A DNA stretch of 64,000 nt from Lewinella sp. LCG006 (GTDB taxonomy: Bacteria; Bacteroidota; Bacteroidia; Chitinophagales; Saprospiraceae), in the NCBI RefSeq assembly GCF_040784935.1, contig NZ_CP160680.1:496001-560000 (forward strand), read 5' to 3'. Each line of letters opens with the position of its first letter. The stretch's first letter is position 1. The notes under the pieces were generated by a model. It was not told where the DNA came from. It saw nothing but the letters and a program-made list of their open reading frames with translations, and searched no databases. The position numbers and the translations under genes are program-made. Shown piece after piece: positions 1 through 8,606 of the stretch.

Positions 1-120
1 CGATCAACGCGACCCCCAATCGTACCAACACGATCATACGATCAGCGCGACCCCCAATCGTACCAACACGATCATACGATCAGCGCGACCCCCGATCGTA
101 CCAACACGATCATACGATCA
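1..120. repeat. 38-bp tandem direct repeat, at least 3 copies
   Basis: Three head-to-tail copies of a 38-bp unit occupy 1-38, 39-76 and 77-114, followed by the first 6 bases of a fourth copy (115-120). The copies differ at only two positions (A/G at unit position 7 and A/G at unit position 18). The unit begins CGATCA and ends CGATCATA. Because 38 is not a multiple of three the array cannot encode a regular peptide repeat. The array runs off the left edge, so its true copy number is unknown. There are no unique spacers, so this is not a CRISPR array. Confidence 0.95.
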
Positions 121-213
121 CCACAATTCGTGCTCATACAGGAATGCATTTATACAAACGCTCTCCAAAACCTTCCGTAACTTTGAATTTTATCCTTGAT
201 TCCCAACCCGATT

Positions 214-1707
214 ATGCTCAGCCGAAAAATCACCCTGCTTTTTGTTCTACCTTTCTTGTGCTTGGATGCTGCCAGTGCCACTAATATCAAAGCCGATCCT
301 TTCCCAGATTTGAGCCAACTCCTCATTGGTGAATGGAGCTCACCCGCCTGGAACGGAAAATTGATCGAAAGCTGGCGGATGATCGACGCCACCACCTTTG
401 AGTCCAGTGCCGTCTATCTGGAGAAAAAAGATACGCTCTATGCCAGTACCTCCCGTATCGAAAAGGTAGCGGGTAAATGGATGCTTTTTAGCGTCATCAA
501 AGACAGTGCGCCTAAAATATTCCAGGCAGTCTCCTCTTCTGCCAACCACATTCTTTTCGAAAACAGCGACTACAGCCATCCTCGCCAAGTCCGCTATTCC
601 TTCACCGAAAGGAACAAATTCAATCGTACCATCACTGGGGAAGAAAACGGTCAACCTTCCACCTTCAATTTCAACTTGGTACCGCAAGTGGAGGTAGCCG
701 TCAAAAACCAGACTCCAGCTTTGCGTGCCGCCTTTGCGCCCTTGATGGGCAAAACCTGGCGCGCCAAAGGTGCCTGGGCCAACGGCGACGCCTTCCAGCA
801 AGAAGTCCGCTTCCACTGGGACTTGGAAGATGCTGCCGTCATTGCCCAATCCCACGGGATCATCGATCCTATCAACAACACCTGGGGCCAGCGCAACCAT
901 GGCATTCGTTACTGGAACAAAGGCGAAGAAAAACTCCTATTCGCGGAATACGACATCTTTGGCTCCGTCACCGAAGGCACCATCAGTTTGAGAGATAACA
1001 ATATTTATTACCATTACAATTACGGAGGTTTTCTCCTCACCGATGCCTGGGAGAAAGTAGACGAATTCACCTACAACTTCAAAGTAGGCGTCTTCTCAAA
1101 AGGCGATTGGCAAGACGTTTATCTCAGCACCCAATTCATTGACATCACCACTACCGAACCTGCACTTATGGAACCAGACCTCACCCTCCCTTACCGGCAA
1201 ATTCCCGATGCCCCCGAAAAGTACAATGCCGCTACCGTGGCCGCCCGCGCGATCGACGGCCTGGCTTTTCGCTACTACTGGGCCACCGAAGGCCTCCGCC
1301 AGCAAGATCTCGATTATCGCACCACACCCGAATCACGTTCCAGTGCCGAAACCATCGACCATATCCATGGCTTGGCCAAAGTGGTCCACAACGCCGTCAT
1401 GGAACTCCCCAACATCAGTGGTGACCCCTCCGAAGAACTGTCTTTCATCGAGCAACGTACCCAAACCCTCACCCTGCTTGCCGCTGCCAGCGAACGCCTC
1501 AAAAACAGCAAATCCAAAGACCTGAAACGCTTCAACATCATCTTCCAACGGGGCGACAACCAGTCCGTACTCCCCTTCTGGAACACCCTCAATGGGCCCC
1601 TCGCCGATGCGCTCTGGCACGTAGGGCAAGTCGTTGCGTTCCGGCGGGCTTCTGGCAACCCCTTCAATAGTAACGTCAGTGTGCTGCGCGGTACGGTTAA
1701 GGAGTAA
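214..1707 (+). CDS. Exported protein with N-terminal DUF6265-like and C-terminal DinB-like domains
   Basis: The product is 497 residues from the ATG at 214; an in-frame TTG at 196 is possible, but the ATG gives a cleaner signal peptide (MLSRKITLLFVLPFLCL). After the signal peptide comes a lipocalin-like stretch (about residues 25-155) starting LLIGEWSSPAWNGKLIESWR, which resembles DUF6265. The C-terminal 150 residues look like a DinB/YfiT four-helix bundle: DHIHGLAKVVH and ADALWHVGQVVAFRRASGNP give the spaced histidines and the HxGQ..R..G.P signature of that fold. No enzymatic activity can be assigned; DinB-like folds often bind a divalent metal through three histidines. The gene ends 54 bases before queA on the same strand. 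Domain calls are from motif recognition only. Confidence 0.75.
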   Translation: MLSRKITLLFVLPFLCLDAASATNIKADPFPDLSQLLIGEWSSPAWNGKLIESWRMIDATTFESSAVYLEKKDTLYASTSRIEKVAGKWMLFSVIKDSAPKIFQAVSSSANHILFENSDYSHPRQVRYSFTERNKFNRTITGEENGQPSTFNFNLVPQVEVAVKNQTPALRAAFAPLMGKTWRAKGAWANGDAFQQEVRFHWDLEDAAVIAQSHGIIDPINNTWGQRNHGIRYWNKGEEKLLFAEYDIFGSVTEGTISLRDNNIYYHYNYGGFLLTDAWEKVDEFTYNFKVGVFSKGDWQDVYLSTQFIDITTTEPALMEPDLTLPYRQIPDAPEKYNAATVAARAIDGLAFRYYWATEGLRQQDLDYRTTPESRSSAETIDHIHGLAKVVHNAVMELPNISGDPSEELSFIEQRTQTLTLLAAASERLKNSKSKDLKRFNIIFQRGDNQSVLPFWNTLNGPLADALWHVGQVVAFRRASGNPFNSNVSVLRGTVKE

Positions 1708-1732
1708 GTAATAGCGTGGAACTATCTTTTTG

Positions 1733-1740
1733 TATTTTTG
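1733..1740 (+). promoter_or_regulatory. Candidate Bacteroidota -7 promoter box for queA
   Basis: TATTTTTG matches the Bacteroidota -7 consensus TAnnTTTG exactly. It lies between the upstream stop codon (1707) and queA. No convincing -33 TTTG element is visible at the usual 19-21 base spacing. If functional, transcription would begin around 1745, downstream of the TTG at 1738, which would exclude that TTG as the queA start and favour 1762. Confidence 0.35.
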
Positions 1741-1761
1741 TTTCGAAAAAAATATTCCCCC

Positions 1762-2991
1762 TTGCCACACCACATCAACATCGACGACTACGATTACCCA
1801 CTACCGGAACACCGTATTGCTCGCTACCCACTGCCGCAGCGTGATGCCTCCAAACAGTTGATCTACCGCCAGGGGGAGATCACCGAGCAGGTCTTCCAAG
1901 AACTTCCCAGCTTGCTTCCTCCGGGCAGCTTGCTGGTCTTCAACAATACCAGGGTCATTCACGCGCGCCTACGCTTTACACTAGCTAACGGTCGGCCACT
2001 TGAAATCCTGTGCCTGGAACCGCTCAGCCCGCTTGACTATCAGCAAAGCCTATCGAGCCAAAAAGCCGTAGCATGGAAGTGCATGGTGGGCGGCAACCGC
2101 AAATGGAAAACGGGCGAAATCAGTCAGGAAATCAACACCCCCAAAGGCCCCGTGACCCTCACCGCACGGCGGGGCGACTGGCTCGAAGGGCCTTTTCAGA
2201 TTACCTTTAGTTGGGACGCGCCAGCGCTTTCTTTTGGGGAGCTGCTGGTCGCCGGAGGCATCATTCCCCTGCCACCTTACCTTAACCGCGACAGCGAAGC
2301 ATCCGACCAGGATCGCTACCAAACCATCTATGCCCAACCCGAAGGATCGGTGGCTGCACCTACGGCGGGTCTGCACTTCACCGAAGCCGTTTTCCAGGCA
2401 ATGGATCAGCGAGGTATTCAGCGGTCATTCGTCACCCTTCACGTGGGCGCCGGCACCTTCAAGCCCGTTACGACCGACAGCCTGGGCGAACACGATATGC
2501 ACCGTGAGAGCATCTTCGTGGAGCGGGCATTGGTACAGGCCTTAGTGGACACCCTCGCCGCGGGGGCACCCGTCATTCCCGTAGGTACCACCAGTATGCG
2601 CACCCTGGAAAGCCTCTACTGGCTGGGCGTTCGCCTCGTCAAAGGCAACACCATCCAAGACGGCTTTATCGTCGACCAGTGGGAACCCTACGAACTTTCT
2701 GCCAACGAGTTGCCCACAGCTCTCGAAGCTATTACAGCATTATTGGCCCATTTCCAAAACGCTCAAATCGACTTACTCGAAGGCTACACCCAATTGCTCA
2801 TCGCGCCCGGCTACCCCAATCGCCTGGTCAGCGCCCTCATCACCAATTTTCACCAACCGCGTAGCACCTTGCTGCTCCTAGTTGCCAGCCTCATCGGAGA
2901 CGATTGGAAAAAAGTGTATAACTACGCCCTAGCGCACGATTTTCGCTTCCTTAGTTATGGAGATAGCAGCTTACTTTGGCGTGTAGATTAG
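1762..2991 (+). CDS. queA: S-adenosylmethionine:tRNA ribosyltransferase-isomerase QueA
   Basis: QueA transfers and isomerises the ribosyl moiety of SAM onto 7-aminomethyl-7-deazaguanine in tRNA to make epoxyqueuosine, the penultimate step of queuosine synthesis in the cytoplasm. The product is 409 residues from the TTG at 1762, a longer-than-minimal form like other Bacteroidota QueA. Family motifs are intact: DYPLPEHRIARYPL near the N terminus, SLLVFNNTRVIHARL, APTAGLHFT, LHVGAGTFKPV, and TTSMRTLESLYW. An in-frame TTG at 1738 is the alternative start but it forms part of a promoter-like box, and starting at 1762 gives the family-like N terminus MPHHINIDDYDYPL. No ATG is available in this region. 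Function is confident; the exact start is not. Confidence 0.95.
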   Translation: MPHHINIDDYDYPLPEHRIARYPLPQRDASKQLIYRQGEITEQVFQELPSLLPPGSLLVFNNTRVIHARLRFTLANGRPLEILCLEPLSPLDYQQSLSSQKAVAWKCMVGGNRKWKTGEISQEINTPKGPVTLTARRGDWLEGPFQITFSWDAPALSFGELLVAGGIIPLPPYLNRDSEASDQDRYQTIYAQPEGSVAAPTAGLHFTEAVFQAMDQRGIQRSFVTLHVGAGTFKPVTTDSLGEHDMHRESIFVERALVQALVDTLAAGAPVIPVGTTSMRTLESLYWLGVRLVKGNTIQDGFIVDQWEPYELSANELPTALEAITALLAHFQNAQIDLLEGYTQLLIAPGYPNRLVSALITNFHQPRSTLLLLVASLIGDDWKKVYNYALAHDFRFLSYGDSSLLWRVD

Positions 2992-3012
2992 CAATAAGAG
3001 CCTGCCATATAT

Positions 3013-3200
3013 TTTGGGCCATGCCATCTCTCGGCACCAGGCTGTCCGCTCTTTCCTCTCTTTAGGATTGGGTTTGAAACCCGATCCTAAAGAGAGGAAC
3101 CGCTTCCATCCTTTGGCCTCCTCCTCCGTCCGGCGCGCTACAGGCTTCGCCTTGCGCGCCGATTTAGCTCCATCCTCCGGCTCTTCTAATACGATTTCTG
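3013..3200. repeat. Palindrome-rich intergenic element (two nested hairpins)
   Basis: The 248-base gap between queA and the convergent gene at 3240 holds no gene. At 3055-3097 there is a near-perfect palindrome with 21-base arms (CCTCTCTTTAGGATTGGGTTT and AAACCCGATCCTAAAGAGAGG, one G-T wobble) around a single central base. A second hairpin at 3131-3161 pairs CGGCGCGC with GCGCGCCG around an inner AGGC-TTC-GCCT stem. The flanks (GGCTGTCCGCT before and CCGCTTCCATCC after the first hairpin) resemble the intergenic palindromic repeats that are abundant in Bacteroidota genomes. It could also end transcription of the two convergent genes, though there is no long T run. Confidence 0.7.
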
Positions 3201-3239
3201 ATCTACCGCTGAATCTTCCTTGTTCGGCATTGGCTATAC

Positions 3240-5204
3240 CTACCTCACCAAAACCACCTGCCCCACTGCCAATTGGCCATCCACCAGCAAGCGGTATGCG
3301 TAGCTGCCAGCGGGCAGGCTGCTGGGTTCAAGTTGGGTGGTCGTGCTATTGGTGATTTCCTGCGACCAAACTTGCCGCCCCGCCAGATCAAAAAGCTCCA
3401 GACGGGCAGGCGCAGCTAAAACCGAAGGAAGATGCTGAATAAAGAGTACCCGCCCATCAGTGCCTACGGAGATGGTATTTTCTGAGATGCCTTCTTCGGT
3501 ATCCGAAATCAGCAGGTCAGCGCGCGCTAGGTTATTGATGGCGATTCCTCGTATTTCCGTAAAATCACCGGCGATGATCAACTCTTCTTGGAAATCGGCG
3601 AGCGCGGTCACTGCTCCATCTGCTTTCACAAGCGGCCAATACAATGAAGCACTTTCCCCAGGTATTTGGGTTAAAACAACAGGAGGTGAGTCTTCTCCCA
3701 AATATTCAAAATTTAATGCCCCATAAAACAGGTAGCGTGACTTATAATATCCACTTATAGTCGGTAGTTCTAAAAGCTCCAATGGCTCAAAGTAATTACT
3801 CGATAACTCATTTGTAAAAACAAGTCCATAGTCTCCGTCTTCAAGGAGGCCCACCACCGTGTAGTTCACCCCATAATGATTATTCCTAACATCTACCAAA
3901 AAACAGTCAACAGCCGAGTATGACATTGGAGGTACGCTTGCTCCATCCAAAAAAGCGCGATCTCCTAAGTTTAACAAAATCAGATTACCCGCTAAGGTGT
4001 CCCCTTCCCACAAGAGTCCCCCCCTGCCTCCTAATAACAGCGAATCCCCGGAAATATCCATATCTCGAATGATGCCAGTCAATCTATACTGCTCATTAAA
4101 TGGCTCCCAGGTATCGGTTGTGGTATTATAGGCCGCTAGTTTTTGAATCAGTTCATTGCCGGCCAGGCTATCAAAATCACCACTGAGGTAACAAAATCCT
4201 TGATGGTAAAGCAAATCGGTAAACGTGCCTTCGGTGATGGGCAGCTCCAAAAGGCGCTCCCAATTTCCCGAGCGGTAGCGGGCAAAAATTTGCATCTCCT
4301 CCTGTCCGGCAATCGCCGAAAAGGTACCCATAGCGTAAATATCACCCGAGCTCTCGTCAATAGCTATCCTTGAGAAACCTCCTTCCAGATTGGAGAAACC
4401 AGCCAGTGACCGCAGTTCAGTACCATCCCAAGCGACCAGGTGATCAGCGGAAAATCCATCAATCTCGGAAAAAGTCCCAGCCATATACAGTTCGTTATTG
4501 TAGACCTTCATATCCAAAATTTGCCCACCCGTGACGCCTAGATCATTGCCGAAGGGCCTGGCATCAAAGTAAAGCACGGCATAGCTCGGCTGTATCCACG
4601 CCAGCTCGTCAGCCGTGAAGCCATGGGCTGCTGCCCAGACAGGGAGTTCAGCATAAGTAAGTAGCTCCTGTAAATCCGCGAAGTTGTTTTCTGCCCTGAT
4701 CTGGGCCACCAGCTCCTGCTCTCCGGTAGCCTGAAGCAGGTACCCAACGGCACATGCCGTTTTCTTTTCATCGACAAATACCGGCAGGCGATTTGGCTGA
4801 TAGTTGTTGATCGGAAATACGCCGCGTTGCCAGTACGTTTGCAAATGATCCAGCACGGTGCTTCGCCGCAGCTGCTGATCGGCGGTAAGATGCGCAACTG
4901 ATCGTGTACGAAGGAGCTCCTCCACCAATTGCAGGTGCGTACGGATGCGTTCTCCATCATCTGGAAATTTCACAAGGGCCAGGTAACCCACCGGAGAAGT
5001 TTCCGTCAGCCATTGCTCATTGATTTCGTAGAGGTGCTCGTAAAGCGGCGCGGTGACCTGAGGTAACAAGCTTGCTTTGCTAGGTGGAAATGATAGCCCC
5101 GCTGAGGGTTGCCTTCCTTCGTGTATTCTTATTGAGGTAAAAAAAGTACCAGCAAGTAAACAGCTTGTAATCAAAAAAGCAGTAATCAGGAGAGGGGTTT
5201 TCAT
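3240..5204 (-). CDS. T9SS cargo protein with beta-propeller-like repeats
   Basis: The product is 654 residues with an N-terminal signal/anchor segment (MKTPLLITAFLITSCLLAG). Residues about 60-205 contain a module with the signatures KTACAVGYLLQATGE, ENNFADLQELL and WAAAHGF....LAWIQPSY, which I recognise as a recurrent N-terminal module of exported Bacteroidota proteins with no known function. Residues about 210-570 hold repeated short beta-rich units of the form YNNELYMAGTFSEIDG, GDIYAMGTFSAIAG, FCYLSGDFDSLAG and LIIAGDFTEIRG, consistent with a Kelch/WD-like propeller. The last 75 residues (ARLELFDLAGRQVW ... LPAGSYAYRLLVDGQ) are a type A T9SS sorting domain, so the mature protein should be secreted and surface-anchored. 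It lies 166 bases downstream of the serine hydrolase on the same strand. Confidence 0.8.
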   Translation of the reverse strand: MKTPLLITAFLITSCLLAGTFFTSIRIHEGRQPSAGLSFPPSKASLLPQVTAPLYEHLYEINEQWLTETSPVGYLALVKFPDDGERIRTHLQLVEELLRTRSVAHLTADQQLRRSTVLDHLQTYWQRGVFPINNYQPNRLPVFVDEKKTACAVGYLLQATGEQELVAQIRAENNFADLQELLTYAELPVWAAAHGFTADELAWIQPSYAVLYFDARPFGNDLGVTGGQILDMKVYNNELYMAGTFSEIDGFSADHLVAWDGTELRSLAGFSNLEGGFSRIAIDESSGDIYAMGTFSAIAGQEEMQIFARYRSGNWERLLELPITEGTFTDLLYHQGFCYLSGDFDSLAGNELIQKLAAYNTTTDTWEPFNEQYRLTGIIRDMDISGDSLLLGGRGGLLWEGDTLAGNLILLNLGDRAFLDGASVPPMSYSAVDCFLVDVRNNHYGVNYTVVGLLEDGDYGLVFTNELSSNYFEPLELLELPTISGYYKSRYLFYGALNFEYLGEDSPPVVLTQIPGESASLYWPLVKADGAVTALADFQEELIIAGDFTEIRGIAINNLARADLLISDTEEGISENTISVGTDGRVLFIQHLPSVLAAPARLELFDLAGRQVWSQEITNSTTTQLEPSSLPAGSYAYRLLVDGQLAVGQVVLVR

Positions 5205-5370
5205 AGCAATAGTTTTGGTGTATTAACGTGAGGAGCTATATAAAAAACCAAGCTCAAGGCAAGGTTTTTCGTAAGTTCATCTGTAAAGAACAGTAGTAAA
5301 GTAGAAGCAATTTTCCATAATAGTTGAATACACACCTTATTTTCTGCGCAATCCTAAAGACACTTTCTTT

Positions 5371-7584
5371 CTATTCCACCTTCTTAAAGTTCACCCTTCC
5401 AAAAATCACAAAAGTAATTGCGTTTTTGTCTTTTGCATCAAAAACTATGGTGGCACCATCATCCGGATTGATGAATTTATCGTCTCCTATGGGGTTTAGT
5501 TTGTATCTATAGCCTCCGTCATTACCAAACAAAGTTCCATCCAGCTCCTCTATCACAATTTTCCAATCCCTGCCCTGGTCAGTTGATATGTATTCTCCTG
5601 CCAATAGGCGTAAATGCTCAACAGGAACTTTTATCATCAGCGATTCGGTATTTATGCCGATTCCTTTCAATATTTGAATGCCATTTTCATTATCTGGATT
5701 CAACTGAACGGACCTCTTGTAGTTTTCAACAGCCTGGACGGTATCGCCAAGTACCAGAAGTGCTTCGCCATAACTGTCGTAAACATTGAAAGAATTGGGG
5801 AACGCCTCAACATTTAACTGAAAAACAGTTGCCGCATCTTCCGTTCTACCTGATTGCAACAACTGATAACCTGCCAAATTCATCTCGTTTTCATTGAGAT
5901 GATATTCGTCGGATGCTTTGATTTCATTGTAAAATAAAAGTCCAGAAGCAATCCCCTCCTTTTGGATTTTATCTAACAAAGAATAAGCCATAGACCTTTT
6001 GGGAAGGATGTAGGCTTGATCATGAAGAATACCGTTGATAGCCGTCGTAATATCATAAAGAGGAGCACCACCAGTGTTGTTAAATAATAGAATTAACGAC
6101 TGGTTTGATGGTATACGTGTGATCTGGGTATTGAAACCATTTATACTACCTCCATGACCGATTGTGTACGTGAATTCCTGACTATTTCCAATGCGTAATT
6201 TGCCAATTTCCCAGCCGTAGCCATAGTGTTGGCCCCAAGCGGAAGTGTGTGCCTCAAATAATAAATCCATGTAAGCTTTGGGCAACAATTTTTCCGTGTA
6301 CAAGGCGCGGTCCCAACGGTATAGGTCTTCAACTGTTGAATAAAGCGCCCCTGCCGCAAAAGGTACAGACATGTCTATGTAACTGGCGTTTTCAAAGGTA
6401 TTTGCAATCTTATTGTAACCTGAGGCCCTGTTTTCCAAGACAATACGATGCTTGTCATATCCCGTGTCATGCATTTCAAGCGGTGAAAATATCTTCTCTT
6501 GCAAGACTTGCTCATAAGGCTTACCGGTGATCTTTTCAATGACGACGCCCAATAAAACATACCCCGAATTGCTGTACGCAAATTGCTCTCCGGGCGTAAA
6601 CTCAAGGGGCAAATCCTCAAATAGACGTACAATATCCCTTGTGCTATGTGGAGCAAGCATCAGGTCGCTGTAGTTGGGAAAGGAGGTGTAATTCGGGATA
6701 CCGGAAGTATGGGTAAGTAAGTGATGAATCGTTATCCTGTCACCATTTACTTTGGGATAATTAGGGAGATAGGTCGTGATCGGTTGATCCAATTGCAACT
6801 TGTTCTCTGCCACCAGTTGTACAATTGCCATGGCTGTAAACTGTTTGGTAATGGAAGCTAATCGGTGTTTTGTATTAGATTTATTGGGAATATTCCACTC
6901 CATGTTAGCTTGCCCAAAGCCATTCTTGTAAATGATTTCACCATTTTCTGCCACTAACACAGAACCGTTAAATTTTCCGTAGTCATAACAAGCCTGAATG
7001 AGGTCATGGATTTTTTTCACCTTGGTTTCTCCACATTCAGCAACAACAAGGGGAAGTTTTACTTCTTTTAATGTATTCCAGACATCGGCTTCAAACCCCT
7101 TTGGGGAAAACCTGAAGAGTATTATTGATTTATTTTTTTCTTCGCAGTATGTTTTTTCAATAAGAACATTGAGATCCATTGGCGTTTTAGTAAAAAAAGC
7201 ATCCATGGTTTTTACCACTCCGGTGAAAAGGATGTTGTCCGTTGTAGAGAGCTGAGCGCTTGTCGCATCCCAGCCCATTAAGCCGGCGAAATATTTTTGC
7301 AAACTGGCTTCCAAATCGGCTTCCGTAACATCGCCGCTGTTTTCCAAGTTCCAGGCATAAACATAGGACCAAAAGTTAGGGCTATCTAGCTGCTCCCACC
7401 CCCTGGGGAACCTTGCATCTTCGACCCCTTGGAAATCAATGTCGCGTGCAAAATTGATAGGGAACACAAACATTTCTTTTCGCCAGCTGGTATCCGTTTC
7501 TAAAAAGAATAAATGCTCGTTTTCTTGACTTAGTAAGAGCGTTGAATAGAATAAAAGAGTGGTGATTTTGAAAATGTTTTTCAT
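5371..7584 (-). CDS. Serine hydrolase, class C beta-lactamase/PBP fold, with C-terminal TPR-like region
   Basis: The product is 737 residues with a signal peptide (MKNIFKITTLLFYSTLLLSQ). The beta-lactamase/D-Ala-D-Ala carboxypeptidase fold (PF00144) lies at about 195-510 and keeps all three catalytic motifs: S244-I-T-K247, Y337-S-N339 and H477-G-G. Such proteins are usually peptidases or esterases rather than true beta-lactamases. Residues 25-190 form an extra N-terminal domain of unknown function. Residues about 570-650 carry TPR-like helices (GYQLLQSGRTEDAATVFQLN, YGEALLVLGDTVQAVENYKR), and a small beta domain (LAGEYISTDQGRDWKIVIEE) closes the protein. It probably acts in the periplasm or outside the cell. 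The substrate cannot be inferred. Confidence 0.88.
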   Translation of the reverse strand: MKNIFKITTLLFYSTLLLSQENEHLFFLETDTSWRKEMFVFPINFARDIDFQGVEDARFPRGWEQLDSPNFWSYVYAWNLENSGDVTEADLEASLQKYFAGLMGWDATSAQLSTTDNILFTGVVKTMDAFFTKTPMDLNVLIEKTYCEEKNKSIILFRFSPKGFEADVWNTLKEVKLPLVVAECGETKVKKIHDLIQACYDYGKFNGSVLVAENGEIIYKNGFGQANMEWNIPNKSNTKHRLASITKQFTAMAIVQLVAENKLQLDQPITTYLPNYPKVNGDRITIHHLLTHTSGIPNYTSFPNYSDLMLAPHSTRDIVRLFEDLPLEFTPGEQFAYSNSGYVLLGVVIEKITGKPYEQVLQEKIFSPLEMHDTGYDKHRIVLENRASGYNKIANTFENASYIDMSVPFAAGALYSTVEDLYRWDRALYTEKLLPKAYMDLLFEAHTSAWGQHYGYGWEIGKLRIGNSQEFTYTIGHGGSINGFNTQITRIPSNQSLILLFNNTGGAPLYDITTAINGILHDQAYILPKRSMAYSLLDKIQKEGIASGLLFYNEIKASDEYHLNENEMNLAGYQLLQSGRTEDAATVFQLNVEAFPNSFNVYDSYGEALLVLGDTVQAVENYKRSVQLNPDNENGIQILKGIGINTESLMIKVPVEHLRLLAGEYISTDQGRDWKIVIEELDGTLFGNDGGYRYKLNPIGDDKFINPDDGATIVFDAKDKNAITFVIFGRVNFKKVE

Positions 7585-7782
7585 CCGTCGTTTTGTTGTC
7601 TATCTCTACCATGATTGTAATGCGAATCGTCACTACAGCCGTGGTCGAGACTAGTTTTATGCCTTGTTTCACATACTACTTAGCGTGGTATGCTTAAGAA
7701 ATTCACTAAAACTAGGTAAAAAACGATGGTGAAGTTTTGTTTTAAAACCGTTTAACAGCTTTGTAACAAGTAGTTGGCGTGT

Positions 7783-8385
7783 CTATTTTTCTTTGGCATC
7801 CTTTAATAACGTATTGGCTAATTTTACAGCAAGTGCTCGGTGTTCCAGCCTTTCCTCTTTGCTAAAACCTCTTGATTCTCCAACACTCCCATATTGAATT
7901 AATACGCTGCCGTTGTAATTAGGGTTATAAATAGATAAATAACCATTTGAGTGCTGAATACAAAAATAAGTGTCGCCCGTTTCACTGATTTGCAACGCAA
8001 GTTGCCCAGTCTCGTCTGACTTAAAAGTCGCTATTTCACGCTGGATATCACTTTTACTCATATCATTCCGTGCGATAGTCAAATACCAGGTTCTGCTATT
8101 TGGAAATTTCGACTCAAATGAACACCGACCTTTAATGCCCATATCTGTTACGGTCAGACCAAGTGCTGTGCTTATTTCTTCTGCTGAAATTACGTTGCAA
8201 TCCGGGCTATTAAAAAGAGAGGAGTAATCTCCTTGCTGCGCTAAATCGCCCGTGTTTTGTTCGGTGGCTTTATCGGTTTGTTCGGTACTATCATTTTCTT
8301 CGGCTGAAAATTGATTTTGTTGAGGAGCTTCTTTGCACCCTGCCAGCGCCAGTACAATGAGTAGAAAAAAATAATTAAGGTTCAT
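7783..8385 (-). CDS. Hypothetical lipoprotein
   Basis: The product is 200 residues and starts with a lipoprotein signal (MNLNYFFLLIVLALAGC), giving a predicted lipidated Cys17. A low-complexity acidic linker follows (residues 22-50). The rest is a small alpha/beta domain with two cysteines, in DCNVISAEEISTALGLTV and KGRCSF, an arrangement vaguely like DUF3558-type lipoproteins in which the two cysteines form a disulfide. It stands alone, 221 bases from the upstream gene. No function is known. The assignment to any domain family is tentative. Confidence 0.65.
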   Translation of the reverse strand: MNLNYFFLLIVLALAGCKEAPQQNQFSAEENDSTEQTDKATEQNTGDLAQQGDYSSLFNSPDCNVISAEEISTALGLTVTDMGIKGRCSFESKFPNSRTWYLTIARNDMSKSDIQREIATFKSDETGQLALQISETGDTYFCIQHSNGYLSIYNPNYNGSVLIQYGSVGESRGFSKEERLEHRALAVKLANTLLKDAKEK

Positions 8386-8543
8386 ATTAGGTGTATTAAT
8401 AGGTTTTGAAATTTTGTGCTGTCTAAGGTATCCTTTTTATCTCAATAAGATGGGGAATCAGTAGGATAGTATTAGAGCGGAATAAGTAAAGCGGAAGTTC
8501 TGGCAGTGACTTCCGTAAGGCGGAACGGATAGCCTGGAGCAAA

Positions 8544-8587
8544 AGTGGCGGTGCACAGCAACAGAACGTTTGCCATGCACCGCCACT
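8544..8587 (-). terminator. Hairpin terminator after the TPR lipoprotein gene
   Basis: A perfect 12-base inverted repeat (AGTGGCGGTGCA at 8544-8555, TGCACCGCCACT at 8576-8587) encloses a 20-base loop. Read on the minus strand, it starts 20 bases after the stop codon at 8607 and is followed by TTTT, consistent with a weak intrinsic terminator. An unrelated palindromic element is the alternative. Confidence 0.55.
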
Positions 8588-8606
8588 GACGGCACCGCCC
8601 CCTATC

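Noticed and set aside
1-120. Possible CRISPR array at the left edge
   Set aside because: The repeats are contiguous with no unique spacers between them; the 38-base period is the full unit, so it is a plain tandem repeat.
5371-7584. True beta-lactamase (resistance gene) call for the serine hydrolase
   Set aside because: The SxxK, YxN and HGG motifs fit the wide PBP/beta-lactamase superfamily; the extra N-terminal domain and TPR tail argue against a dedicated antibiotic resistance enzyme.
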